Positions 21,851-32,578 of a DNA stretch of 64,000 nt are shown in pieces. Origin of the DNA: Sambucus nigra (lineage: Eukaryota; Streptophyta; Magnoliopsida; Dipsacales; Adoxaceae); NCBI GenBank assembly GCA_949130495.1, contig OX422211.1:332352504-332416503 (forward strand). The letters run 5' to 3'. The notes under the pieces were generated by a model. The model was given only the letters and a program-made list of their open reading frames with translations, made no database searches and was not told the origin of the DNA. The first letter of the stretch is position 1. Every line of letters starts with the position of its first letter. A program made the position numbers and the translations under genes.

Positions 21851-23050
21851 TAGGGGTGGTAAACGGACGGATACGGATCGGATACCATGTTTTCCATATC
21901 CGTATCCGCTATCTGAATGTACTATCCGTATCCGTATCCGCCGGATAGTTAAAACAACTATCCATATCCGTATCCGCTCGGATACCTCGGATTCGGATAA
22001 TATCCGTATCCGTTTACATTATTTAGCCATCGCAAAAAATAACAATTATAATATCCAATCCAATGAAGTCCAATCCAATCCAAATAAATATGTAACAAAA
22101 TTACTGCCTCCTAACATCAATAATTATGGATTCCATAATGATAATATGGCTTAAAGTCATCCATACTTTACAACCATATAAGCTTAAAGCCATCAAAAAA
22201 ATAAATAACAGTCGCATTCCATAACAGTAGAAATAAATATGCACCTTTTAGATTAATTAAATTTATTGAGAATGATAACCTCATGGACCTTTTGTCTTCA
22301 AAACATACTGATATTTTAAATTTAATAAGTATACATTTTTATTTTGTATATAATATACATATTGTTAACTTCAGTTCTCATTACAATCAAAACCATCTCT
22401 TTACTTTTACGTTTCTCTCTTACATTCTATTATGTTTCTCTCTTACATTCTTTTTTGTTTCTCTCTTACATTTATTTATAATTAAGGAAACTAATGAACA
22501 ACCACATGAGAGTTTCTTTTCTCTTGTTTTGTACGAAGGGGAAATGAAACGAAATTAGTTTTTTTAGTGGAGTATATGTTCTTTAGTCGGTGTATGTTGT
22601 GTGTGATAAGGTGTATTGTAACTTTAGTGTAACTCCATGATAATATACCCAATAAAATAATAATACATGACATTTTATAATATACCCAATAAAACAATAA
22701 CTTTAGGGTGTTTTTGTTTTGAGTGGAGTATGCGTTTATTTTATTTTGGGAATAAACGATTAAGATTTTTTTTTAATATTATTTTATTAGTAATACTAAT
22801 ACTACTATTATTAGTAATATTTTAAACATATGTTTCACGGATACGGATATCCGATAAAATGGATACCCCACATCGGATACGGATTATCCGTGTCGAATAC
22901 TAGTACTATCCGCATCCGTATCCGTTTTCTCGGATATTTTTAAAGAGTATCCATATTCGTATCCATTACCATATTTTCGGATAAATATATGCAAATTCGG
23001 ATTCGAATATCGGACGGATGGGGATTTTCGAATATCCGTTTACAGCCCTA
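21851..23050. mobile_element. Non-autonomous hAT transposon, 1200 bp
   Basis: Perfect 8-bp target duplication ATGTCAAC (21843-21850, 23051-23058). The left end TAGGGGTGGTAAACGG and the right end (reverse complement TAGGGCTGTAAACGG) form the terminal inverted repeat. Both subterminal regions are packed with repeats of GGATACGGAT / ATCCGTATCCG, a pattern expected for hAT transposase-binding sites. The middle is AT-rich and encodes no transposase. Confidence 0.9.
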
Positions 23051-23058
23051 ATGTCAAC

Positions 23059-24488
23059 ATAGCTACTCAACGAACAAATATATTTTATAAAGTTGCAATG
23101 AGCATGCCATGATTCTGTAATTAATAAAAATGAAAGTAAGCATAATAAACTATAAGTAAGCACCAAATTGAGTAAGGGTATCTTTATCTACTTGAGGTCC
23201 GTCACAACATTAGTAGCATGTGTCGGAGTGAATACATATATAACAGGATGTGGTTTGTGCCTACTATATGCGTCATGTAGGCCACGATGGTCATTTTATC
23301 ATTTTCGGAACATTATAACCAAGTAATAAAGGAGTCGGTCAGAATTTTTGTAAAGTAATTAACACTTTCGATGGATAAAATGATGAAACAGAGTTTCGAC
23401 CCATATTTTCAGTAAGAAGATGAGTCGAGAGTGCTCCCCAAAGTTCTTGATCTGTATTATAGTGTCCTCAGCATGCACTGCTGTACCAGACTTGTCACAT
23501 GGCATTTTTGAAGCATGTAAGGTGGTTATTTGTATATGCTAGTTGAGCTCGTATCACAGTGTTCCCGAAATGACTCTCACGCTTACCTGTTGGTGCTTCC
23601 TTTGGACCTACGCCTTGGATATCCTTTTTTGTTAACTTTTGAGGTGCTGGTATCGATGTTTAATATCTCCTAATTTATTGTCTACATTATGGAATGGGGC
23701 TTTTGCCGTTACTGAAAAAAAAAGTCAGTAAGAAGAAAGTTGAAGCTAAATAGTAGGAATAATGCTAATATATTCAAGTAATTGAATAATGCTAAATAGC
23801 AGGAATAATGCTGAACAAAATCAATTTCAACTAAAGGCTCTTAATTTTACATGGGAGTGAGTAATATGAGATTTAGATTTATATAGTCATTCTAACATAT
23901 CCATCATCTTAACATATTCATGCCTATTTGAATATCAGGTGCTCACTTTGCTCTGCTATCCTGGGACATTTAACATGACCACTGGTCCATTGCATTGGGA
24001 GCTATTGTAGAGGGAAAGGAAATATGTTCCTTCCTAGTAGCTAGTGAGAGTTATTTCCCCTACAAATTTGCATCTTTAAGTCATGTATAAATTTGGGATG
24101 AAAACGAAATTTGAAATGGCTGCCACAAAATGCAATTGTTGAGGCTTTTCGATGTAAAATTATGTAAGCAAAATAAACACAACACTTTAGATATACTTAC
24201 GCACGATGTAAGGTCAGACACATTAGAAGTGTGTTGTTCCATAAAGTCAGATAGAAGATCGAGCTGATAGATGTTGCCTACATCTCGTCATACCATGCCA
24301 TCACTCCGAAAGAAAATACACCATCCTCAAATCACTCAGCTACAATGCAACACAGTGTGGGCGAGGATCCACTTGTATTATAGTACCTGTTCTGTTTTGT
24401 CATAGTACCTGAACAGACTATAAACGCCTCAATTATACCTGAAAAAAATAGATGAAAGAGTAAAAAAAAATTCAACATGCAAATTACA
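23059..24488. other. No gene recognised
   Basis: Non-coding by eye on both strands. A few interrupted reading frames exist, but none could be assigned to a family. Confidence 0.4.
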
Positions 24489-24658
24489 TTAACTGGACAA
24501 TGGATCTACGCACAAATTTGAAATTACATAATATATTAAGAGTAATATATTTAAAAATAGATGGTAGGCTATGTGCGCAGCCATTTGAAATTACATAATA
24601 TATTAAGAGTAATATATTTGGCGTTTTGACTATGTGCGCAGATCCATTGTCTAGTTAA
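24489..24658. mobile_element. Small inverted-repeat element with internal direct repeat, 170 bp
   Basis: The ends TTAACTGGACAATGGATC and, in reverse complement, TTAACTAGACAATGGATC are inverted repeats of about 25 bp. Inside, a ~37-bp AT-rich segment (TTGAAATTACATAATATATT and following) occurs twice as a direct repeat. No target duplication was seen. Confidence 0.6.
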
Positions 24659-24991
24659 CGTTGTAAGCCTACCATCTAGAAGATAAAAGTTAAAAATTAA
24701 AACACATTCTTAAAGCCTTAACTTTAAAGTGAAAAAACACTATAATATCCATAATATCCCTGAACAAATCCTACATCAGAGTGTAATGAGTCATCCTCAA
24801 ATGCCAAAAACAAAACACTATCAATCCAAATAAAAACAAATACATATATAATAAAAAGTTTAAACTCCCTTCTCATATCAAAACTGTGAAACACCATAAA
24901 TAAAACACCATTTAAGACAAACCTAAGATGATGCAATCGAAGAAGCTTAATTAGGGACATTTACACACTAAGAAATTTAAATAAATTCATG

Positions 24992-25467
24992 GGGTGCAAG
25001 GGCTTCACTCCGGAAGCCTTCTTTCCCGTGCTTGAACTGCAAAACTCGAGACCCCTGTGGATATGAGGATCTAGCATAAAGCAGTAGGGAGTGCATTTTA
25101 TAAGCATTATTGCCTAGGTGGTTGTGGTAGACAGTGGACATGAGTCATGAGTTTGCAGCAACTGGTGGTGGGGTGACAACAGGGGGGGAGGGAAATGGAG
25201 TGTGTAACCCCTTTAGGCTACCACAACTCACCATTAAGGGTGCATCATCTCAGATAGTTAGGGTTTTGGCCCAAACATCAGATCAGGGTGCATGGGCTTC
25301 ATTCCGCAAGCCTTTTTTTCCCGTGCTTGAACTGCAGAAGCTGAGACCCCGGGGAATATGAAAATGTGGCATAAAGAAGTAGGGAGTGATGATTATAAAC
25401 ATTACTGCTAATGTGGTTGTGGTAGATAGGGTGCGTGAGTCATGGGTTTGCAGCAATAGGTTTGGTG
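24992..25467. repeat. Direct duplication, period about 294 bp
   Basis: The segment starting GGGTGCAAGGGCTTCA near 24993 recurs as GGGTGCATGGGCTTCA near 25287. Both continue with CCCGTGCTTGAACTGCA, the AAAG.AGTAGGGAGTG block and GTGGTTGTGGTAGA. Each copy is about 170 bp, with moderate divergence. Confidence 0.75.
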
Positions 25468-25810
25468 GTTGCCAAACATTCTGCCCGCTTTAATCCTACC
25501 TTCGATTAAAGAAAAACCAAGAACCTCACTTGAAAGTAACCTGTAATACACAATGTAATCTTCATCAAAAACTAAACCGACTCACTGAAAATTCATAGAT
25601 ACAAAGAAAGTAGACAAAGTTAATTTTGTGTCGAAAAGTAGTAATGGAACATACATCAAAATAAAAATGTGGTTAGAACAACATTTATCACATTCATATT
25701 AAAATGAAATGATTAAATAAAATGAATATTCAGATTACTTCCTAGTATATAAACATATGAAAATAAAACAACTTGAAATAACCACCATATTTTTCATTCA
25801 TATATCCAGT

Positions 25811-26124
25811 TAAGTATCATGCCATATAACACCAACAGTCAAATGAGCCAAGGCACTGAGGTTTTCAGGAAATGTCTTCAGCAACTTTTGCTTTATAGGT
25901 TCATATATGTCAGCAAATATGGCTGATGCCAGCAAGACACCCTCAAGATTTCCAGCCAATCCAGAATAGAGACCCTTCAAAATAATTTCTCCCCCACCGT
26001 GAACTGCTTGTAGTCGAGTTTTTATTGTATCAATGGGGTATAAAATCGCTTAAGAAACAACACTAATGGCAGCTCCAGCCGCAACACCCTCAAATAGTAC
26101 TCGAAGAATATCAAATGGCTCATC
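25811..26124 (-). pseudogene. Fragment of the mitochondrial/plastid S-adenosylmethionine carrier (SAMC-like)
   Basis: On the minus strand about 100 codons match the middle of a mitochondrial carrier family protein: EPFDILRVLFEGV, then the carrier signature YPIDTIKTRLQA (P-x-D-x-x-K form), KGLYSGLAGNL, YEPIKQKLLKTFP and ENLSALAHLT. The combination is characteristic of the plant SAM carrier. One in-frame TAA lies just before the signature, and both ends are cut off; it should be non-functional. The coding is continuous although plant carrier genes of this type are usually divided by several introns, which suggests an RNA-derived copy. Two other broken genes in the same orientation lie just upstream of it. 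Confidence 0.8.
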
Positions 26125-26224
26125 TTATTTCGCTTATCTCACTTTCTCAAATAAATTTCCAGTTCATTTATTTTTTCAGAAAAAATTGTATGCATGGGAG
26201 AGAACCTTCAATTGGGGGCTAGTA

Positions 26225-26515
26225 AAAACTTTAAAGAGATTTATATGATTTATCCAGAAATTTAAATGGTTTGAGAACATTCTCAATGATTGTAAAGAAG
26301 TTACAACAACAAGAGCAGTCTCGTAATTCTTGAACAGAGTATCAATCCACTTCCCCATTGAGCCAAGGGTATAGAAGTTGCAGCGACAAGAGCAGCCGCC
26401 ACAGGTGGTGCAACCATGGCTGCTACCACCACTGAGCAAATCAACACAATAGCAAAAGTAGCCACAAAGATCCCATTTTTGAGTTGCAATTTTTCAAGCA
26501 TCAACATTAGCTGGC
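26225..26515 (-). pseudogene. Fragment of a UPF0496 (DUF677) protein gene
   Basis: The minus strand encodes [20 protein letters not shown] then [16 protein letters not shown], the hydrophobic segment typical of plant UPF0496 membrane proteins. One missing base then shifts the frame, after which the expected continuation [19 protein letters not shown] appears. N- and C-terminal parts are absent. Function of the family is poorly known. The fragment sits about 100 bp from the carrier fragment and about 230 bp from the DCD fragment, all on one strand. Confidence 0.75.
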
Positions 26516-26744
26516 TACAAATAGATTGGAAAACTTGGAAAAACTCATCAGTGAATGGGTCACCCGCACTATAGGGCCCTGTTTCATTGATTTGAAGAAA
26601 AAGTATAGGTGCACACTATAGGGCCCTGTTTCAACACACAAAAAAAAAATGAATAGATATAAGCTGTAAAAGTATTTATCAACACAACCTATAAAAAATG
26701 AATATGGTGAGTTGGTATCATTCCGAATGGGCGGCTGCCTGTAA

Positions 26745-27605
26745 CGTGACATGATCACCCCTTCAAGGCTTTGTAGAGTTTCCTGACGCAGATCCTTACC
26801 TGAGCTGGGAACCTCAACTCCCCTTTACACTTTTTATCTTCCCAAGCCGTTGGATCGATGTATGAACCCTCAAACGTAACTGCGTCAAAGATGCCATGCA
26901 ATTGATGAGTAGTATAGTTATAAAGAAACTGAGGTAAGCCTGGTGTTATTGCCCGAAAAAGTCTATGTATTGTGGAAGTAAACCAAATAGCTACTGCTTT
27001 AAATCCTCTTGCATCGTATCATTGTTGCATACAAAGATGTATCCACCGAGAACCTCATTTCTCGGGAGCGTCTCTGCTGCAGGCAAGGTCTTAAACCTTT
27101 TATCAACACCCAGATTAGTATTTTCATTATTGTTGAAATTATTGTTCGGCTCCTTGTTGTTGTTGCTACTATTATACTTGTTACCAGTCATCATATTCCC
27201 CATAATATTTTCACTATTCTTCTGATAAACAACATTCATATTATTCATGCTGTATATACCACTCCTGAGAGAGCTTTTTTTTACATTTTCGTTCATTTTA
27301 GCCTCCACATTTAGCTTGTTGAAGTTAAGGCTCTCGAATTTGTTATCGTTTTGATACCCATAATTATCCTTAGGCCATATTTCAACTGAGCCCTTCGAGA
27401 GATCTAGATTGTTCCTTCGCTAGCCCTTTGTACTTGTTTGTTGCTTTGAAGCAGTCATTGACCACTTGTGATCCTCTGATACTTTCGATTGTCCTTGAAG
27501 CTCATCACCCAATTGCCAAAAGCCATTAATAGTCTCCATTATGTAGATATCTTTATTATCTGCTAGGCTCTGAAATCGAAAAGATGATACCTCATCACCG
27601 TCCAC
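26745..27605 (-). pseudogene. Decayed N-rich DCD-domain protein (NRP-like)
   Basis: Reading on the minus strand from about 27605: FWQLGDELQGQSKVSEDHKW near the N-terminus, then a stop, NNLDLSKGS, the Asn-rich stretch NKYNSSNNNKEPNNN, then LPRNEVLGGYIFVCNNDTMQ, which opens the DCD (development and cell death) domain. After another break, LYNYTTHQLHGIF and WEDKKCKGELRFPAQVRI continue the domain to about 26750, where it is cut off. Functional NRP proteins take part in stress and cell-death signalling. Here at least two stops and a frameshift break it. Confidence 0.82.
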
Positions 27606-29350
27606 TTGAGATTACCCCGCCTTAGTTGCAAAGTTGGACATACCTAGGAAAAAAAGGAAAGGAAACATGAGTATGATTTGAAAAGGATACCTATTAAAAA
27701 ACTGTAATGGAGATTGTTAGAACCTTAATAATTATAAAAAAGACTATGTAGAAAATAAATAACTACTAAAATATTTACAATAAAGTTTAGGAAAAATTGT
27801 TAAGACATTTCATATTATAAAACCATGATCTGGAGAATGAGGATAGGGATAATTGAGTCTTTAAGAGATCTAAACCATAGCATGTACAATGAAGATAGGG
27901 AAATTGAGAGAACTACAAAAAAATAAATAAATAAGAAAATACCTGTGATTTGTAAGAGGAAACACAATGGACGTGATTTGAGTTGATTGTAAAAAGAAAA
28001 CAAAAGTGAGCAAATAAGAAAATACCTATGATTTTAGTTGATTTTGGGTGCGACTGAATAGCTGGACAGCTGATCCGATTGAATAACAGAATAGCTGATC
28101 CGAAAGAATAACTGAAATTTGTTATGTAGAAAAACAACAGTTTTCATGTGTAAATTTTTCTTTCTGCGTCGTGTCAACCCAAAGCATGTAAATAAAACAT
28201 AGTCCCAGAGCATAATTTGAAATTTGAAACGCCACATTTATGGACTAAAGGCATAAAAATACGGCAAGGCAAGGCTTTAGAGTTACAATATAAATAAGGT
28301 ATAGGTATAATCCACACTACTACTAAGGTTGTGAATTTATTTCGGGAGACACCAATGTGTATATGACATGCTCATTACATGTGTGACATTGACTAAACAC
28401 GTGTTGCTAATAAAGTAAACTCACCGTATCTATGGAACAATGCATTATCGCACTTTCGGCACACTGTATGAAGTGAACTTAAAATTCAACCCATTCTTAT
28501 TAACTATTAACAAATTCTCGTTCCTACACAATTTAAGTCAACAAACAATTTTAGTCCTTTTCTTAGCAAGTCTCCTAATAAGATGTGATTAGCCCAATAA
28601 GCCATCCCGTAAAAACTCGTTCTAAAAATTATTCTTGTATATTATTTATTTGTGCCAAAGGAACCTCATTTTCCTTAAATGGATCAATCCCCAAAGTCAA
28701 CAAAGAGGCTCATTTGGTGTCTCCCAATGCCTTCAAGATTAATGCCCACCATAGCCTACTCCAAACAGAGCTAAAGTATAGCCGGGTCAATGCTTCAAGC
28801 AAACCAACTTCTAAATCAGCAATAAAGAGCTACCTATAAGCTATATTATACCTACAATCAAAACTTCCAATTGCTTAATTGTAGTTCCAATAAAGTAAAA
28901 TGGGTGATAAAATGAGTGAGAGATACATGAACTAACCAAATGTTACATGCTCGAGTTCCCACCGAAAATATGAAATAATAACAATCGTTACGTGTTCGAG
29001 TTCCCTTTAAAAATATGAAATAATAACAAATGGTACATTCTCACAAATCCAACGAAAGATAGGCAAAGAGTTAAAGAAAGTGAAATGGATTCGATAAAGA
29101 GTGTGAACAATTTGATTCATTAAAAATTTCAATAAAGTATTGAAAATTTTCACCCTCGGTCAAATATAGAGATATGTTAATACAAATGATATACCAAACC
29201 AATATTTATTAGTCTACAAAGTAACATCATCCTTCCTCAGATATTTAACTACATGGGGAAAAATTGTAGTGTACAAAGTAACATTTTCACACGTGTCATA
29301 ACATATCAATACATTTAATTATTTAATCATATATGAATACAAAAATTGTA
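27606..29350. other. No firm gene; one unrecognised open stretch
   Basis: AT-rich sequence. At 28585-28839 the + strand is open for 84 codons; the minus strand over the same interval reads ADLEVGLLEALTRLYFSS then WWALILKALGDTK before a stop, which looks more protein-like but was not recognised. It could be a fourth gene fragment. A ~56-bp direct duplication (GTTCGAGTTCCC ... GAAATAATAACAA) lies at 28940-29030. Confidence 0.35.
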
Positions 29351-29402
29351 GTTCAAACATCAAACATCAAACATCAAACATCAAACATCAAACATCAAAC
29401 AT
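29351..29402. repeat. (AAACATC)n 7-bp microsatellite
   Basis: About seven uninterrupted units of AAACATC, at the left edge of a larger duplication. Confidence 0.95.
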
Positions 29403-29845
29403 AATAAATTTGAAATCATGTCATTTAAAACTCAAACGAAAAACATAATAAAATTGTCACAGCATTGACAAAATCGTGTAGTTCCATCAAAAGTTAACAT
29501 GGGATTTTCTCTCCTTTTCATGTAGAACCACTAATTAAATCAAAGTTGAAATTAAAGGCATAACTAAAATAAAACCAAATCATTGAAAACACTATTTCTA
29601 AAAGTAAACATCAAATAGAAAACATAAAAAAATTTGAAATGATGTCATTCAAAAACTAAAGCGGAAAACATAATAAAACCGCCGCAACATTGACAAAATT
29701 GTGTAGTTTCATCAAAAGTTAAGATGGTATTTTTTCTCCTTTTCACGAGAACCACAAATTAAATCGAAGTTGAAATTAAAGGCATAACTAAAACCAAACC
29801 AAATTATTGAAAACACTATTTCAAAAAGTCCCATTTTCAAAAACT
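29403..29845. repeat. Tandem duplication, period about 224 bp
   Basis: The segment beginning AATTTGAAATCATGTCATT (29407) recurs as AATTTGAAATGATGTCATT (29631). Both copies share GTGTAGTT.CATCAAAAGTTAA and AAAGTTGAAATTAAAGGCAT-like blocks and end at GAAAACACTATTTC. No coding. Confidence 0.8.
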
Positions 29846-30175
29846 AATTTTCAACAGGTGGAGCTATTGAGAACTGAAGTTGGCCTCATATTTTTCACAT
29901 CTATTAAAAAAAAATGAATCACCCAAAAAATGAAAAAAACTAAAGCTATAACAATGTCGTACATCTATGGAGAAATGAAAACTCTAGAATAAACTAATTG
30001 TATGGTTGTAAACCCAAAGAGACTTGATTTGAAAAGGAAAAAAATATTCTTAACCGATAAGCCTCATTTGAACCCTAACTAACATCCTTCCATAGATAAA
30101 AAACACAAAAAATTGGGGTTACATAATTTTATATCATTGCACATTCACAAAAAAATAGGGATAAAGAGATGAGAG

Positions 30176-30610
30176 TGTGGTTATCTCGTCCATTTATCTT
30201 TCCCCATAGAAGTAGTTGGACGAAGACCTATCAAGAATAGGGAGAGTCCGACCCAAACTCCAAAGTCTCGTAGATGGTTAAGTCAGTAGCGACCCATTCA
30301 ACCCCTAAAATCTCTCAGGAGATATTCTAGGGATTATGGGCTAACGTGGAGGTGCCCAACACCCCCACTCTCCGAAGTTTACATGTAAATATTGTATCCC
30401 TGGCCCGAGGCATAGGGGCATGTAATCATAAACACTCCCCTTTAGAAAAGAGAAATACAAACAGAGAGCACTACCGTGGACGTAGACAATTTGACGAACC
30501 ACGTATATCTTGTGTCGTGTGTGTGATTGCAACTATTTTAATTTGTGTTCTTTATTTTTTCTGGTGATCGTATTTGATTATAATTTGTGTTGAGATTTAT
30601 TGTCACCACA
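30176..30610 (+). repeat. 5' LTR of the older element
   Basis: 435 bp from TGTGG to CACCACA. It ends two bases before the primer binding site TGGCGCCGTCTGTAGG (30613 on), which would pair with a tRNA ending CGGCGCCA. Confidence 0.9.
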
Positions 30611-30676
30611 ATTGGCGCCGTCTGTAGGAAGCGATTGTTCTTCCTTTAAGAAATCCTTCACCAATAAGAACCTAGA

Positions 30677-31320
30677 ATGTCTGGTCACAACAACAATGCC
30701 CCTCAAGCAGGGGATATTCAAGAGCAACCTATTCCTCGTAGGGTTAGATATGAAGTTCGACGCTCAAACTCAAGGCCTCGTCCAGAATGGCAGGCCTTAG
30801 TAGAAAGCCAGGGACCAACTAGGTCCACGCAAGTCTCCAGGCTGATCGACGCCTATGAGGCCAGGTTCCAAGAGCAGGAGGAGGCCACTCGCAAGCAAGA
30901 AGCCGAGAATGATCACCTCAATAGGAGAATGGAAAAATGATGTGCCAAATTTTCCCATTAAGATTGCACGATGTGGCTCAAAAGTGGTTCGAGAAACTTC
31001 CCCAAAGATCTATTAGGAACTTCGAGTCCCTGGCAGAGCTCTTCACAGCTCGCTTCATTATTGGCAGTTCCCATCTAAAGAGGGTGGATGCTTTGTTGAC
31101 AATGAGGAAAAAGCCCCAGGAGAGCCTCAAAGACTACGAAAAGAGGTATTGGGAGCTGTTCAACGAGGTCGAGGACTGCTCGGGGCAGGTCGCCGTGGCA
31201 TCCTTTAAGATTGGCTTACCCAGCTCCTGCCTCCTACACCAATCCCTCATGAAGAAGGAGTCCATAACCATCGATGACCTGATGGCTCGCATTGAAAATA
31301 TGCCAAAGTTGAAGATGTGA
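30677..31320 (+). pseudogene. gag of the older element, internally deleted
   Basis: The N-terminal part (MSGHNNNAPQ, then a Glu/Arg-rich coiled-coil-like stretch ending NRRMEK) meets a stop at 30938. The next frame starts within the conserved Retrotrans_gag core: FPLRLHDVAQKWFEKLP, NFESLAELFTARFI and LTMRKKPQESLKDYEKRYWE. The residues normally lying between these parts are missing, so a deletion joined them. The zinc-knuckle region downstream (about 31570-31640) is broken into short frames. Confidence 0.75.
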
Positions 31321-31670
31321 CCCATCTTAGTACATGAGAAAATGGTCCCGCCAAGATCGCCGATAAAGGGAGCGATAAGAATGAAGGTCAAAAGAAAGGG
31401 AGTAAGAATGGGGCAAGAATAGCCCTAAGAATGGGAGCAAGAGTGATGCCTCGAAGGCATTTCAAGCAGTAAGTACAATTTTTAGAGAACCGATCTACAA
31501 GATTCTGGCAATGATCAAGGACAAACCGTTCATTAAGTGGCCTAGGAAAATGGGACCCTTCAAAGAGGAACAACGCACTAAGATGTGCTTTCCATAAAGA
31601 GGGCAGGCACAAAACCAAGCACTGTAAAGCCCTCAAGTCTCACCTTAAAGAGTTAGCTTAAGCTGGACAC

Positions 31671-32354
31671 TTGAGCGAATTTGTAAAAAAAAAAGCAGAG
31701 AAGGTAGCTGCCAATGGAGATCAAAGGCCCGACAACGTGCTCGAGGAAGACTTCAGCTATGAGTTTGAAGTAATTCATGGATCATCCGACCTCAAACAGA
31801 TTAAAGGAAATACGGCTCGAATGAAGGTAAAAAATCTTACAACAGTAATGCAAGCTTTTCAAATCGATCCGTCCAAAATGCAAGATGAGAAGCGTCGACG
31901 AGCAGAGGATATCGACTACATCAAGCACATTATATTCACAGACAAAGACCTAGTGGGAGTAAGAACCTCACATTATGATGCACTGATCATTACACTCAGG
32001 ATAACTAACTATAACGTTGACAGGTTGCTCGTCGACCAAGGTAGCTCATCCGAAGTAATGTACCTCGACCTGTTCAGGAAGTTGAAGTTAAGTGTCACCA
32101 ACCTAAAGGAAGCCAACATTCCTCTAGTTTGATTCGCTGGAAAAATAACCATCCCATTGGGAAAGATCGTCTTGCCAGTAAGGGAAGGAAATATCTTAAA
32201 AATGATCAAGTTTCTCGTGGTACACATTGATTCATCCTACCAAGCGATCCTCGTTAGAGGATGGCTGCACGCGATGAAGGCCATTCCATCTACCTACCAT
32301 CAGAAGCTCAAGTGTGTGACCGAACGAGGAGTGGTGGAAATCTATGAAGACTAG
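31671..32354 (+). pseudogene. Protease region of the older element
   Basis: Contains the retroviral-type aspartic protease start RLLVDQGSSSEVMYLDLF, with the catalytic Asp kept, and then, after a TGA at 32131-32133, LPVREGNILKMIKFLVVHI and AIPSTYHQKLKC. The D-Q-G form replaces the usual D-T/S-G triplet. Reading is broken, so no full protease is made. Confidence 0.7.
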
Positions 32355-32578
32355 GTGATGGCAAGGAAGTGATTTATAGCAACCATCCATCCCAAACTAG
32401 ATAAGAAGGTTGAAGAAGTTAGGAGCAAGGACGAGGAACAGGAGAGGTTAATGCCTTCCAAATAGTAACTAAGATATGGGAGACCAGGAGTGGAGGAGAC
32501 CAGTTCCTCCCCTCTGAAAGAGTCGTCGAGGACCTGGAGGAATTCACAGCCAGTAGAAGTTCAAGTGAAAGAAAGTTC

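Noticed and set aside
22283..22558. 91-codon frame inside the hAT element, checked as transposase
   Set aside because: It derives from repeated TTTCTCTCTTACATTC sequence and lacks hAT dimerisation motifs.
24724..24960. 78-codon minus-strand frame, checked as another captured gene
   Set aside because: Hydrophobic AT-driven composition and no recognised family.
29351..29402. Regular short repeats considered as a CRISPR-like array
   Set aside because: Units are contiguous 7-mers without spacers, in a plant nuclear context; a microsatellite.
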